From an uncultured Eggerthella sp. (GTDB lineage Bacteria > Actinomycetota > Coriobacteriia > Coriobacteriales > Eggerthellaceae): 64,000 nucleotides of DNA. The position numbers and the translations under genes were made by a program. Positions within the stretch are counted from its first letter, which is position 1; each line of letters begins with the position of its first letter. The notes under the pieces were generated by a model. That model ran no database searches, had not been told where the DNA came from, and saw only the letters and a program-made list of their open reading frames with translations. Location: positions 367,707-431,706 of the forward strand of contig UQFK01000001.1 of assembly GCA_900540345.1 (NCBI GenBank), written 5' to 3'. Positions 36,049-44,499 of the stretch are shown one piece after another.

Positions 36049-36080
36049 TAAAAAAATGACCGCCACGAGTGACGGTCATT
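36049..36080 (-). terminator. Intrinsic terminator of the coiled-coil surface protein
   Basis: On the minus strand AATGACCG and CGGTCATT form an eight-base stem followed by a run of seven T, 24 bases past the stop at 36104. Confidence 0.85.
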
Positions 36081-36103
36081 CAGATTCGATCTTTAATCGA
36101 TCT

Positions 36104-38893
36104 TTACTTCGCAGCAACCTTGCGACGATGACGGACAACTGCGGTGATGATGGCAGCTGCTGCAGCGATAACGATCGCGCCAGCAACAATACCGACGATC
36201 ATAGGATCGAGACCGAAGAAGGTCGCAGGCTTCTGATCAGCAGCAGTGAAAGTCTTGCTTGCGGTCTGCATAGGCTTTTCTGCCTTCTCTTCATCTTCAG
36301 CCTTCTTGTCGTCGTTGGTGCTCTTGTCGTCTGCGGTCGTCATGTTTGCATCGGATGCGCCGCCATTCTTAGGAGAAGCAGCTGGCTTAGTGGTGTTGGA
36401 AGAACCACCCTTGTTCTGATCGTTGGAATCAGAAGCGTCGCCATTCTGCTGCTTGAGGAGTTCATCGTAAACGCGCTGAGCTTCGTCAGCTGCATCGGAT
36501 GCTGCGTTGTATTCAGCAGTACGGATGTTGAAGTTGTTCTGAGCTTCGTCCATCTGAGCTTTAGCGTTCTCACGCTCTTCGGTAACAGGAGCGATAAGGT
36601 CGCGCTGCTCCTGAACCTTTGCTGCATATTCATTAAGTGCGAAGAACTCAGGATAATCGGACTCTTCGATCGGGGTTGCAACGAGTGCCTCAAGTTCAAG
36701 TTCGAGTGCACGCTCGAGCTTGGTCTTAGCGTAATTTTCCTGAAGGCTTGCGTCGTTCCATGCGCGACGTGCTTCGTCGATCGCCTTCTGATAATTAGGA
36801 TAATCGACCGTCATGGAGTTAAGCGTGTCGTTTGCGCGATCATACTTTGCCTTGAGCAGCATAAGATCGTGATCGTTACCGCCAGCATTCTCGTATGCGA
36901 TCTGAGCTGCCTCTGCATTATTAGTTGCAGTAGCGAGCTCATTGGTGCGGTAGTTGTTTGCAGTCTCAAGAGCCTGCTTTGCAGCAGCATCGAGAGAGCG
37001 CCAGCTGTTCTCGCAGTCGACAACTTCGTTTTCAGCATCGGTGATCGCCTGGATCGCAGCAGCCTCTGCTGCAACTGCTTCATCATATGCAGCCTGGCAA
37101 CGCTCGACCTCTTCGACGAGAGCGGAGTTGTCAGGAGCAGCATAATTATCGAGAGCTGCCTGAGCTGCGTCACGCTGAGCAGTGTAGGTCTCGATGTCGC
37201 GGCCAAGATCATTGACCTGAGCCTCGAGCTCGATTACAGCAGTGTGCTTCTCAGTCACTTTGCTCTCTGCAGCTGCAACTGCCTGCTCCAGAGCTGCATA
37301 GTCACCCGAGCCGCCACTCAGCGCAGCATTATATGCCGCCTGAGCGCTGGCCAACTGAGCTTGTGCGTTGGTCAGCTCCTGCTCGTAGTAAGAAATGCTC
37401 TGCGCAGCAGACAGATCGGACGCAGCAGTGTTGTAAACACTCTGTGCGTTCGCCTGCGTGTTAACTGCATTGTTATATTCGGCTTGTGCTTGATCGACTC
37501 TCGCTTGAGCCGCGGCGATTTCTTCATCGGTCGCCGTCGTCTCGATCGAGCCATCGTCGCCGCCGTCGCCCGTGCTGCTATCACCCGAGCTATCACCGCC
37601 GATTGGTGGCTCCTCAGGTGATATCACCCCACCAGTATCAGGATCGGGATTCGTGCCGCTATCAGCATTGATAGCTGCTAGCGCATCCTGCGCAGCCTGA
37701 AGTTCATTGTAAGTTTTGGTGAGGTTGTCGTTGGCTGAATTGAGGGCCGCTGTAGCAGCATCAAGATCAGCCTGAGCCTGAGCAACGGTCTTCTTGCCGC
37801 CACTAAAACCAGGGTTAGGAGTTGCACCGTTGTAGTCTTGCTGCGCTTGGTCGACGCGTGCCTGAGCATCCGTGACCGCTTGACGCAACGCATCCAGATC
37901 GGTACCACCCGCATTGTTCTTTGCATCATCGAGTGCCTTCTGCGCAGCCGCTAGTTCGCTCTGCGCGCTTGAGAGCTCGCTCTGAGCTGATGCGAGCTTC
38001 GATTGGGCGCTCTGCTGAGATGCAACAGCAGCGTCGAGCCTTCCTTGGGCAGCAGTGACAGCAGCCTGGAGATCGGCTGAGTCGTCGCCCCCTGCAGCAT
38101 TCAGGCGCTCCTGAGCGGCTGCGAGATCGGCTTGAGCACTTGCCACCTTATTAGAGGCAGCAGTTGCGGCTTCTTGGGCAGCAGTAACCTTGTCACGCGC
38201 AGCGGTTACAGCAGCTGCAGCTTCATTACGTGATTTGTCGGCAGACAGATAAGCGTCCTGCAATGAGGTGTATTTGTTTTCCGCCTCTTGAAGGGCCTTC
38301 TCTGCTTGCGCCAACTGTGCTGCGGCCTGCTGGAGCTCAGTATTACCTGAACTATTGATGGCGTTATCGTAGTTAGCTTTTGCCTCATCAAATGCAGCTT
38401 GTGCATTTTGAAGCGCAACTTGTGCTTTTTGCTGATTCTCTACAGCGGTCTGGTGTGCCTCGTATGCTTCCTGAACACGCTCTTCAGCTGCGGCAACTTC
38501 AGCTTGTGTAGCACTGACGACATCGTTGATCGCCTTGTTCGCCTCAGTTTCGGCCTGAGTAGCGGCCTGAGACGCAACAGTGTGTGCTGATGCAGCCTGG
38601 TTATACGTAGCAGTAGCCGAATCCAGCGCTTTCTGAGCTTCTTCTTTGTTCGCTGCGGCTTCCGCCTTGTTCTGGTTCGCGGTATCGAGAGCTGCCTTGG
38701 CTTCAGCGAGGGAAAGGTTAGAAGCCTGGGCATCAGAAGAGAATGCGACGAGTCCGACGTTACTGCTGTTCAGTAACTCATCCATCGCGTATGCTTTTGC
38801 GCCGGTATACGGCATAGCGAGCGTAAATGCCACTGTGAAACAGAGGCACAGTCTTGCGAGACCGCTCAATCTCCTTCTTGCCTTGGCTTTCAT
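36104..38893 (-). CDS. Large Ala/Gln-rich coiled-coil surface protein with C-terminal membrane helix
   Basis: A 929-residue secreted protein. A signal peptide (~36 residues, ending AKAYA) is followed by ~800 residues of heptad-like Ala, Gln, Glu and Lys-rich helix. The helices are broken by Gly/Asn-rich turns that recur in similar form: NSSGNTELQQAAA, NAAGGDDSADLQAAV, NNAGGTDLDALRQAV, GGSGDYAALEQAVA and NAGGNDHDLMLL. This suggests tandem antiparallel helical hairpins of about 60-100 residues. A Gly/Asp/Pro-rich linker lies near 430-455. The end has a membrane helix (MIVGIVAGAIVIAAAAAIITAVV) and the basic tail RHRRKVAAK, without LPXTG. Ribosome site GAGGG. It is likely a rod-like surface adhesin or spacer. 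It is transcribed alone, with its own terminator. Confidence 0.8.
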   Translation of the reverse strand: MKAKARRRLSGLARLCLCFTVAFTLAMPYTGAKAYAMDELLNSSNVGLVAFSSDAQASNLSLAEAKAALDTANQNKAEAAANKEEAQKALDSATATYNQAASAHTVASQAATQAETEANKAINDVVSATQAEVAAAEERVQEAYEAHQTAVENQQKAQVALQNAQAAFDEAKANYDNAINSSGNTELQQAAAQLAQAEKALQEAENKYTSLQDAYLSADKSRNEAAAAVTAARDKVTAAQEAATAASNKVASAQADLAAAQERLNAAGGDDSADLQAAVTAAQGRLDAAVASQQSAQSKLASAQSELSSAQSELAAAQKALDDAKNNAGGTDLDALRQAVTDAQARVDQAQQDYNGATPNPGFSGGKKTVAQAQADLDAATAALNSANDNLTKTYNELQAAQDALAAINADSGTNPDPDTGGVISPEEPPIGGDSSGDSSTGDGGDDGSIETTATDEEIAAAQARVDQAQAEYNNAVNTQANAQSVYNTAASDLSAAQSISYYEQELTNAQAQLASAQAAYNAALSGGSGDYAALEQAVAAAESKVTEKHTAVIELEAQVNDLGRDIETYTAQRDAAQAALDNYAAPDNSALVEEVERCQAAYDEAVAAEAAAIQAITDAENEVVDCENSWRSLDAAAKQALETANNYRTNELATATNNAEAAQIAYENAGGNDHDLMLLKAKYDRANDTLNSMTVDYPNYQKAIDEARRAWNDASLQENYAKTKLERALELELEALVATPIEESDYPEFFALNEYAAKVQEQRDLIAPVTEERENAKAQMDEAQNNFNIRTAEYNAASDAADEAQRVYDELLKQQNGDASDSNDQNKGGSSNTTKPAASPKNGGASDANMTTADDKSTNDDKKAEDEEKAEKPMQTASKTFTAADQKPATFFGLDPMIVGIVAGAIVIAAAAAIITAVVRHRRKVAAK

Positions 38894-39149
38894 TTTGTTT
38901 CCCTCTTTTTCGACTTTTGTCGGCTGATCTTCCCTTCCGCGCTTCGAATGTTTTTCCTGCTCAGACAGGCATTCGCGGTGCGAATGGCGAGGATCTTTCG
39001 ACTCTCGAACCGTTTATATCCAAAGGTGGCTTCGTTTCAAAGCCAACCCTAAGACCAAAATTGGCGGATGCGATGCGGGGAATGATATTGAAGATTTTGC
39101 ATCGCTAAAAGCTCTTTTACCAGGTGGTAAGCGCTTTTTTGAAGTAGCA

Positions 39150-39168
39150 CACTGGAACACATCCAGTG
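39150..39168 (+). promoter_or_regulatory. Hairpin in the upstream region of the coiled-coil gene
   Basis: CACTGGA and TCCAGTG pair around ACACA and are followed by GTTTT on the plus strand. It could be a weak plus-strand terminator or an operator. The gap 38894-39583 otherwise holds only repeat copy R5. Confidence 0.3.
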
Positions 39169-39239
39169 GTTTTGTAGCTGCTATAAACCCGAATTTGGGT
39201 ATAGTAGTCCCAAAACAAAGCCATGATAACGGGTCAGTA

Positions 39240-39425
39240 ACGGAAAATCAACAGGAAATTTAGCAATGAATACACAAAAACCGCATTTTTGTATATAAAC
39301 CTGTATAGACCTGGTGCTTTCTTTCTTGCAATTTGACACATTTCTTCACAATTTTTGGGGTGAACATCTTGAGAATGCAAGCAACCTGCTTTCTTGCGCT
39401 GGATCTCAAAAGGTGAAAATGGGCT
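39240..39425 (+). repeat. Diverged member of the dispersed repeat family, copy R5
   Basis: It includes the GACCTGGTGCTTTC core (39308) and phrases such as TTTCTTGCAATTTGACAC that resemble the right box of full copies. The ends cannot be placed. Confidence 0.4.
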
Positions 39426-39583
39426 CAAATTCGACTCAATTTGCCCATTTTGATACCCGGATCACACACTCCGCGCCTTAAGCGAACACAGCGCGGCACA
39501 TGCCGCGCCTTCACCGCGCTTCTTTTGTGACATGCGCGGAACACCAGGTAAATAGCACTTTTGCCTATATTTAGGGTTTTGAG

Positions 39584-39615
39584 GCATAAAAAACGACCAC
39601 CCGGTGGGTGGTCGT
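39584..39615 (-). terminator. Intrinsic terminator of tRNA-Ala
   Basis: ACGACCACCC and GGGTGGTCGT form a ten-base stem with a three-base loop, followed on the minus strand by six T. It begins nine bases past the tRNA CCA end. Confidence 0.9.
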
Positions 39616-39623
39616 ATTCTAAT

Positions 39624-39699
39624 TGGTGGAGCATAGGGGGATCGAACCCCTGACCTCATGGCTGCCAGCCATGCGCTCTCCCAGCTGAGCTAATGCCCC
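39624..39699 (-). tRNA. tRNA-Ala (anticodon GGC)
   Basis: The reverse strand folds into a full cloverleaf: acceptor GGGGCAT/ATGCTCC, D-arm GCTC/GAGC, anticodon stem CATGG/CCATG around the loop CTGGCAG (anticodon GGC), T-arm with TTCGATC, and an encoded CCA. It is 76 bases long. It reads GCC and GCU alanine codons. A terminator follows directly. Confidence 0.97.
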
Positions 39700-39713
39700 G
39701 TTAAAGCTCGAAT

Positions 39714-39719
39714 ATTATA
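39714..39719 (-). promoter_or_regulatory. tRNA promoter -10 box overlapping the upstream gene's stop codon
   Basis: A perfect TATAAT on the minus strand ends 14 bases before the tRNA. It includes the TAA stop of the small gene at 39715-40044. No clear -35 is seen. Confidence 0.5.
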
Positions 39720-40044
39720 TCACAGGTACAGGAGTGCCCTGCCCTTCAATTTTGATCGAAGCGAAAAAAGATGAGGAGTCGAACACATCCCGGATCGATT
39801 TGCCCTCCACAAACGGCAGATCCACGAACTCGCTCAAAGTCGGAACAAGCTCAGAGCAGTCGATGAAGTGGTCTTTTTCATTCAATTGATTCGTGTCTTG
39901 TGCACGCCAGTAGATGTCGTTGGCGTCGGTCAAATAGAATGTTTCAGCTCCTGTTTGCATATATGCTGAGTGCGTTTCACGCAGATATGCGATCAAATCG
40001 TCGATCGTTGCCAGTTCAAGCGCTTCTTCAGCTTTTCTTCCCAT
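39715..40044 (-). CDS. Small acidic hypothetical protein
   Basis: I use ATG 40044 with AAGGGGG five bases ahead, giving 109 residues. It is acidic and aromatic-rich in the middle (TFYLTDANDIYWRAQDTN, DHFIDCSELVPTLSEFVD), with no signal peptide or membrane segment and no family I can name. Its size and charge resemble small immunity or regulatory proteins, but no toxin gene is adjacent, so this is only a thought. Its stop codon lies inside the tRNA promoter. The upstream gap (40045-41252) is AT-rich and without convincing genes. Confidence 0.6.
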   Translation of the reverse strand: MGRKAEEALELATIDDLIAYLRETHSAYMQTGAETFYLTDANDIYWRAQDTNQLNEKDHFIDCSELVPTLSEFVDLPFVEGKSIRDVFDSSSFFASIKIEGQGTPVPVI

Positions 40045-40239
40045 ATGATCCCCCTTCGTGATCGTTTCGCATAATAGTGCCAAAGAACACAGCGGTCACA
40101 CAAAACCGCCTTTTCCCTCTGCGAAAACTTCATGAGATACATTTCACCAGGTAAATCCATGATTTTTAGCGTATAACAAGAAAAGCCTGAAACCGAACGC
40201 GCCGATCGGTTGTTCTTGATCGAAGATACGAATATGAAT

Positions 40240-40450
40240 CACTAAGCTCTGAACTGGGGAAACGTTAAATGAGCGCTTTCAGAGCCGTTCTAAGGCCTCG
40301 CGAGCCCTAAATGAGGGTTTTAGAATGCAAAACTTGCGCCATTTTGGGGCGTTTAAGGGGCTTTGGAGCCTTGAAAACACCTCGAAGACAGCGACCTGGG
40401 GTTTTAGTGAAAATCGAGTTGTTTTCGCGATTCAATCTTAAACTTTTTTT
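40240..40450 (+). repeat. Diverged member of the dispersed repeat family, copy R6
   Basis: It contains CTGAACTGGGG at 40246 and GACCTGGGGTTTT at 40393-40405. Between them is an inverted repeat with arms TTCTAA/TTAGAA (40290-40325). TTTTGCAG termini are absent. Confidence 0.4.
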
Positions 40451-41240
40451 GAAAGATTCATAATTTTCATACCCTATTTGAACTGGTATTTCGGACGTAT
40501 GTTCCATTTTGTCCTAGGGACATATTGCTTAGTTTGTCCAAAGTTTAAGCCTTGATCGAGACAACTGATGAAAATAGGCCGCATTTTGCTATTTTTTGCC
40601 AAAAAATGACTTTTTTGACGAGCAAACGAAAAATGACGTTTTTGTTTACCTAAAGAAACTTTTTTTCGCAAGCAAATCAATTTCAAATTTCAAAAAGTGT
40701 GTTCTTCGAGTGCTACAAAATCGAAGAGGGCATCCGAAGGCCCAAAAATGCTCCTTCTGAAAAAAATTTTTGCCTCTTTGGAAATTTTTTTGCAAAAATT
40801 GGCAATCGAGCAGAAAAGATGGATAGCACAACCCTGTAAACTCGAAAACGAGTGATAGCATCCCTTTGAACTGACGAGAAAAACGTCTCTTGTGATGCCT
40901 AAAGATGATCCAGAGAAGAGACCTATAAACCGATGTTTATCAGGGTTTCTATATTCTGATAGCAACATCGCATGACGTTGATGCAGCGCCGCTGTAAACC
41001 CTGTGAGAGGCCCGATTCGACTCAGCCCTGCCCGATGGCCGCAAAAGGCTTTCGGGGTCGCAAAACGAGTCTCAAACCCCGAAGAGGAGCTTCATTTCCA
41101 CCTAAAGAGGAAATTTTTTTCGGCGATTTTTGATCTCAGATGAGTTGTTTCGAGTCGAATTTTCCATAAGAAGCCTAATTTTATTGAAAATGGCTTTGAA
41201 AAATGTGCTCACCTGTCTCACAGATATGACGGCAGATGTG
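40450..41240. other. AT-rich non-coding stretch with nested inverted repeats
   Basis: About 800 bases much richer in A and T than the surroundings, with runs of T and A, several small hairpins (ACTCGAAAACGAGT near 40835; GACG/CGTC near 40875) and no frame that looks coding. The frames on the minus strand (to 92 residues) lack ribosome sites and normal composition. It may hold a structured RNA or be degraded foreign DNA. Confidence 0.4.
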
Positions 41241-41252
41241 GTTAGCTGTGTT

Positions 41253-42635
41253 TCAGTTCTTGCGAGACGGGTCCCGGCGCTTTGCGCGGAGGATGTCGGA
41301 GCGCTGCAATTCGATTGGAGTAACAAATGCATAAGCGCCCATTGCCTTATTGGCAACTTCGACAGGGAGTGCATTCACTTCTTCGCCGATTGAAGGCGCT
41401 TCATCACTCGCCGTGAGTGGCAAAGAAGTCGGGCTTGTTCTCTCGGTCGCATTATCGGCAAAGAATACTTCTTCAAGATCTATGACCGGAATAGTTGTCA
41501 CTTCACGATGAGGGCTCAATAGCTCAAGCACGTCGCCTTCATAGAAACGATTTCGACAATAGACGATCGTTCGCCATGTTCCATCTTCAAGCGGTTTGGA
41601 AGTAGCGACCTCCGCAACCCAATCGTAGAGCTGGACATAGATGTCATCATCAAACGACTGCTGAGCGTCCCCGTAGAAGAAACCTGTCGAATAGGGTCGA
41701 TGGGAAATGCGATCAAGCTCCGTTTCCCACTGCGCCGGGTCTTCCCCATCAAGCACATGACGATAGGCATTCACGACCGTAGCCACATAGAACGCCTTCT
41801 TTACGCGCCCCTCGATCTTGATCGAATCAACGCCTGCATCGATCAGATCATCGAGATGGGCCAGCATATTCAGGTCTTTCGAATTCATGAGATAGGTGCC
41901 GTTGCTGTCCTCTTCGACCGGGAAATACTCACCGGGACGGGACTGCTCTTCAAGGCGATAACTCCAACGACATGGTTGTACGCAATGCCCCTGGTTAGCG
42001 CTTCGATCTGCAAGAAAATCGCTGATCAGACAGCGTCCCGAGATCGCCATGCACATTGCGCCTTGGACGAACACCTCAAGCTCGACTTCAGGCAATTCAC
42101 GTTTGAGCTGCGCTATTTCGGAAAGAGACATCTCGCGCGCTACTACAATGCGCTTCGCTCCAAGCTGATGCCACATACGCGCTGCAGCAACGTTTGAAAC
42201 CGAAGCCTGTGTTGAAACATGAATATCAACCGAGGGAGCGTATTCACGTACAAGAGAAAGAACCCCCAGGTCACTCACGATAACAGCGTCGACATTTGCC
42301 GCTTCGAGCGCTTGGAGGTATTCCGGAAGATCCGCAAGATCGCGATCGTGCAGGTAGGCATTAAGCGTCACGTACACTCGTGCCCCTGCCTCATGAGCAA
42401 ATTGCACTGCCTTCGGAATATCTTCAAGCGAAAAATTCTGCGCACGTTGGCGCAAGCCGAACTTATCGCACGCGAGATAGACCGCATCCGCCCCAAAATA
42501 GAGTGCGTAATGCAACTGTTCGAAGCCACCTGCAGGTGCGAGCAGTTCAGGAAGTCTTTGCGACGAGCGTCTTTCGAGCTTGCTCTTTGGCACTCGAACA
42601 AGCTCGCTTGACTGTGCGTTCTTGATCTTTTTCAT
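41253..42635 (-). CDS. U32-family peptidase / tRNA hydroxylation protein (TrhP-like)
   Basis: The 460-residue protein has LPELLAPAGGFEQLHYALYFGADAVYL at its start (in pieces), the Cys-containing Fe-S region CVQPCRWSYRLEE and MCMAISGRCLISDF, and the signature SIKIEGRVKKAFYVA. These define the U32 family, whose members TrhP/YegQ take part in tRNA uridine-34 hydroxylation and others in rRNA modification; peptidase activity is described for few. Start ATG 42635 has no strong ribosome site and lies 27 bases past proS, so it is probably cotranscribed with it. Confidence 0.88.
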   Translation of the reverse strand: MKKIKNAQSSELVRVPKSKLERRSSQRLPELLAPAGGFEQLHYALYFGADAVYLACDKFGLRQRAQNFSLEDIPKAVQFAHEAGARVYVTLNAYLHDRDLADLPEYLQALEAANVDAVIVSDLGVLSLVREYAPSVDIHVSTQASVSNVAAARMWHQLGAKRIVVAREMSLSEIAQLKRELPEVELEVFVQGAMCMAISGRCLISDFLADRSANQGHCVQPCRWSYRLEEQSRPGEYFPVEEDSNGTYLMNSKDLNMLAHLDDLIDAGVDSIKIEGRVKKAFYVATVVNAYRHVLDGEDPAQWETELDRISHRPYSTGFFYGDAQQSFDDDIYVQLYDWVAEVATSKPLEDGTWRTIVYCRNRFYEGDVLELLSPHREVTTIPVIDLEEVFFADNATERTSPTSLPLTASDEAPSIGEEVNALPVEVANKAMGAYAFVTPIELQRSDILRAKRRDPSRKN

Positions 42636-42662
42636 ACTATATATAGGTATGTCGAAGCGCTA

Positions 42663-44411
42663 CTAGCTAACGCGCGGAGCTCGACCAGAGCGAGCCTGCT
42701 TATATCGGTTCAGATAATTCAAGCCATCTTTCAGCGAATCGAGGCTGACATCGAATTTTTCCCCTGTTGAGCGGCGCTTTACCTCGATGCTGTTGTTCTT
42801 GAGTCCGCGTTTTCCAACGATGATCTGCGTAGGCCAACCAATCAGGTCGGCATCGGCGAACTTCACACCAGGGCGTTCATCGCGATCGTCGATGACGATC
42901 TCGAGATGCGGGAAGGTATCACGAAGCGTCTGAGCAATGCGCAATGCCATCGGGTAAACCTCGTCATCGCCCACTGAGAGCGGAATAATGCACACATGAG
43001 CTGGCGCAACAGAAGGTGGCCACATGATGCCATATTCATCATTGTGCTGCTCGACCACCGCAGCAAGCGTACGCGTGACGCCTACGCCGTAGCAACCCAT
43101 AAGAAATGGCTGGTCAGTGCCGTCTTCGGCAGAGAAAACCGCACCGAGCGCTTTAGAATACTTATCGCCAAGCTGAAAGACCTGCGAAACTTCGATACCG
43201 CGCGCGCCATCGAGCTTGGATGCACAGTTCGGGCAGATATCACCCGGCTTTGCAGTCGAGAAGTCAGCGAACAGGTCGACCTTGAAGTCTACATCCTGAG
43301 TTGCGCCAACATAATGAAAACCGTCTTCGTTCGCGCCGACTACCCAGCGTTTCACGTCCTCAAGATTGCTATCAGCTGCAACAAGGATACCCTCGGGTAC
43401 GCCGACTGGGCCGATCGAGCCCTTCGGCAGGCCTGTGGCCTCGAGCTCTTCATCGGTGAGCAGCTCGAACCCTTCGAACACGCGGGAGGCCTTCAGCTCG
43501 TTAAGCTCGTGATCGCCCGGTATGAACAGTGCAACAACCTGGCCTTTTGCATCTTTTCCTACCAGTGCCTTCACCGTAGCAGCCTCGTCGATGCCAAGGA
43601 ATTCAGCAAGCGCGGCGATGGTGGTAACACCTGGGGTAGAGATCTTCTCCATGACGGCGACATCGTGGACGAGCGGACGCGTGATACATTCGGCGACCTC
43701 GGTATTCGCTGCATAATCGCAGCTCGGACAATAAACGAGCTCTGCTTCGCCTGCATCGGCGAGCGCCATGAATTCCGTGGTGACCTTGCCGCCGATCTGG
43801 CCAGAATCGGCCTCGACCGGACGGTAATCGAGCCCGCATCGTTCGCAGATCGCGCCATATGCCTCGCTCATCTGGTCATACGTCTCTTGAAGCGATTCGA
43901 CATCAGCATGGAAGCTATACGCATCCTTCATGATGAATTCGCGGCTACGAAGCAGACCGAAGCGCGGACGGATCTCGTCACGATACTTCGTTTGGATCTG
44001 ATAAAGCGTGCATGGCAGCTGGCGATAGCTGCGCAATTCATTGCGTACGAGCGCGGTGATGAGCTCTTCATGCGTTGGTCCGAGGCAAAACCCGTGATCA
44101 TGACGGTCGTTCAAGCGCATGAGCTCGGGACCATAATCGTCCCAACGGCCCGATTCGAGCCACAATTCTGCAGGCTGAAGAGCCGGCATAAGAATCTCTT
44201 GCGCGCCAGTGGCATTCATTTCCTCACGGACGATGTCTTCGATCTTGGAAAGCACACGCATGCCAAGCGGAAGAAATGCGTAGATACCCGATGCAACCTT
44301 ACGAATCATGCCTGCTCGCATCAGCAATTTATGAGATACGATCTCGGCATCGGCCGGATCTTCCTTCAAAGTCGGGGCATATAGGTTGGACATGTAGAGA
44401 ATCTCGTTCAT
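42663..44411 (-). CDS. proS: Proline--tRNA ligase
   Basis: A class II aminoacyl-tRNA synthetase of 582 residues, bacterial (long) type. Motif 2 region TKYRDEIRPRFGLLRSREFIMKD is present in pieces, and the INS editing domain (YbaK-like) lies between residues ~235 and 400 (TIAALAEFLGIDEAATVKALV). Motif 3 reads MGCYGVGVTRTLAAVVEQ. It charges tRNA-Pro. It belongs to the uppS-to-U32 gene string, 89 bases downstream of ispG. Confidence 0.96.
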   Translation of the reverse strand: MNEILYMSNLYAPTLKEDPADAEIVSHKLLMRAGMIRKVASGIYAFLPLGMRVLSKIEDIVREEMNATGAQEILMPALQPAELWLESGRWDDYGPELMRLNDRHDHGFCLGPTHEELITALVRNELRSYRQLPCTLYQIQTKYRDEIRPRFGLLRSREFIMKDAYSFHADVESLQETYDQMSEAYGAICERCGLDYRPVEADSGQIGGKVTTEFMALADAGEAELVYCPSCDYAANTEVAECITRPLVHDVAVMEKISTPGVTTIAALAEFLGIDEAATVKALVGKDAKGQVVALFIPGDHELNELKASRVFEGFELLTDEELEATGLPKGSIGPVGVPEGILVAADSNLEDVKRWVVGANEDGFHYVGATQDVDFKVDLFADFSTAKPGDICPNCASKLDGARGIEVSQVFQLGDKYSKALGAVFSAEDGTDQPFLMGCYGVGVTRTLAAVVEQHNDEYGIMWPPSVAPAHVCIIPLSVGDDEVYPMALRIAQTLRDTFPHLEIVIDDRDERPGVKFADADLIGWPTQIIVGKRGLKNNSIEVKRRSTGEKFDVSLDSLKDGLNYLNRYKQARSGRAPRVS

Positions 44412-44499
44412 GAAATAACGCTTCCTCTCGTGTATGTGCTTCGTCGTGCTTTTTGATTATTGTATCAGTTGGCGCGAGATTCGCCGAAGCGTTTCGGTG

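Noticed and set aside
36044..37621. A 525-residue plus-strand frame
   Set aside because: It lies wholly antisense to the coiled-coil gene, whose GCN-rich codons keep the opposite frame open; the product is Cys/Leu/Ile-rich and unlike any protein.
40474..40968. Overlapping minus-strand frames of 70-92 residues in the AT-rich island
   Set aside because: No starts with ribosome sites, unusual composition, three overlapping frames; more likely non-coding.
40800..41000. Possible CRISPR or tracr-like repeats (TGCTATC recurring)
   Set aside because: Spacing is irregular (~34 and ~105 bases), copies are only seven bases, and no cas genes are present.
42996..44384. A 462-residue plus-strand frame
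   Set aside because: It is antisense to proS, which is certain; no ribosome site or family features.
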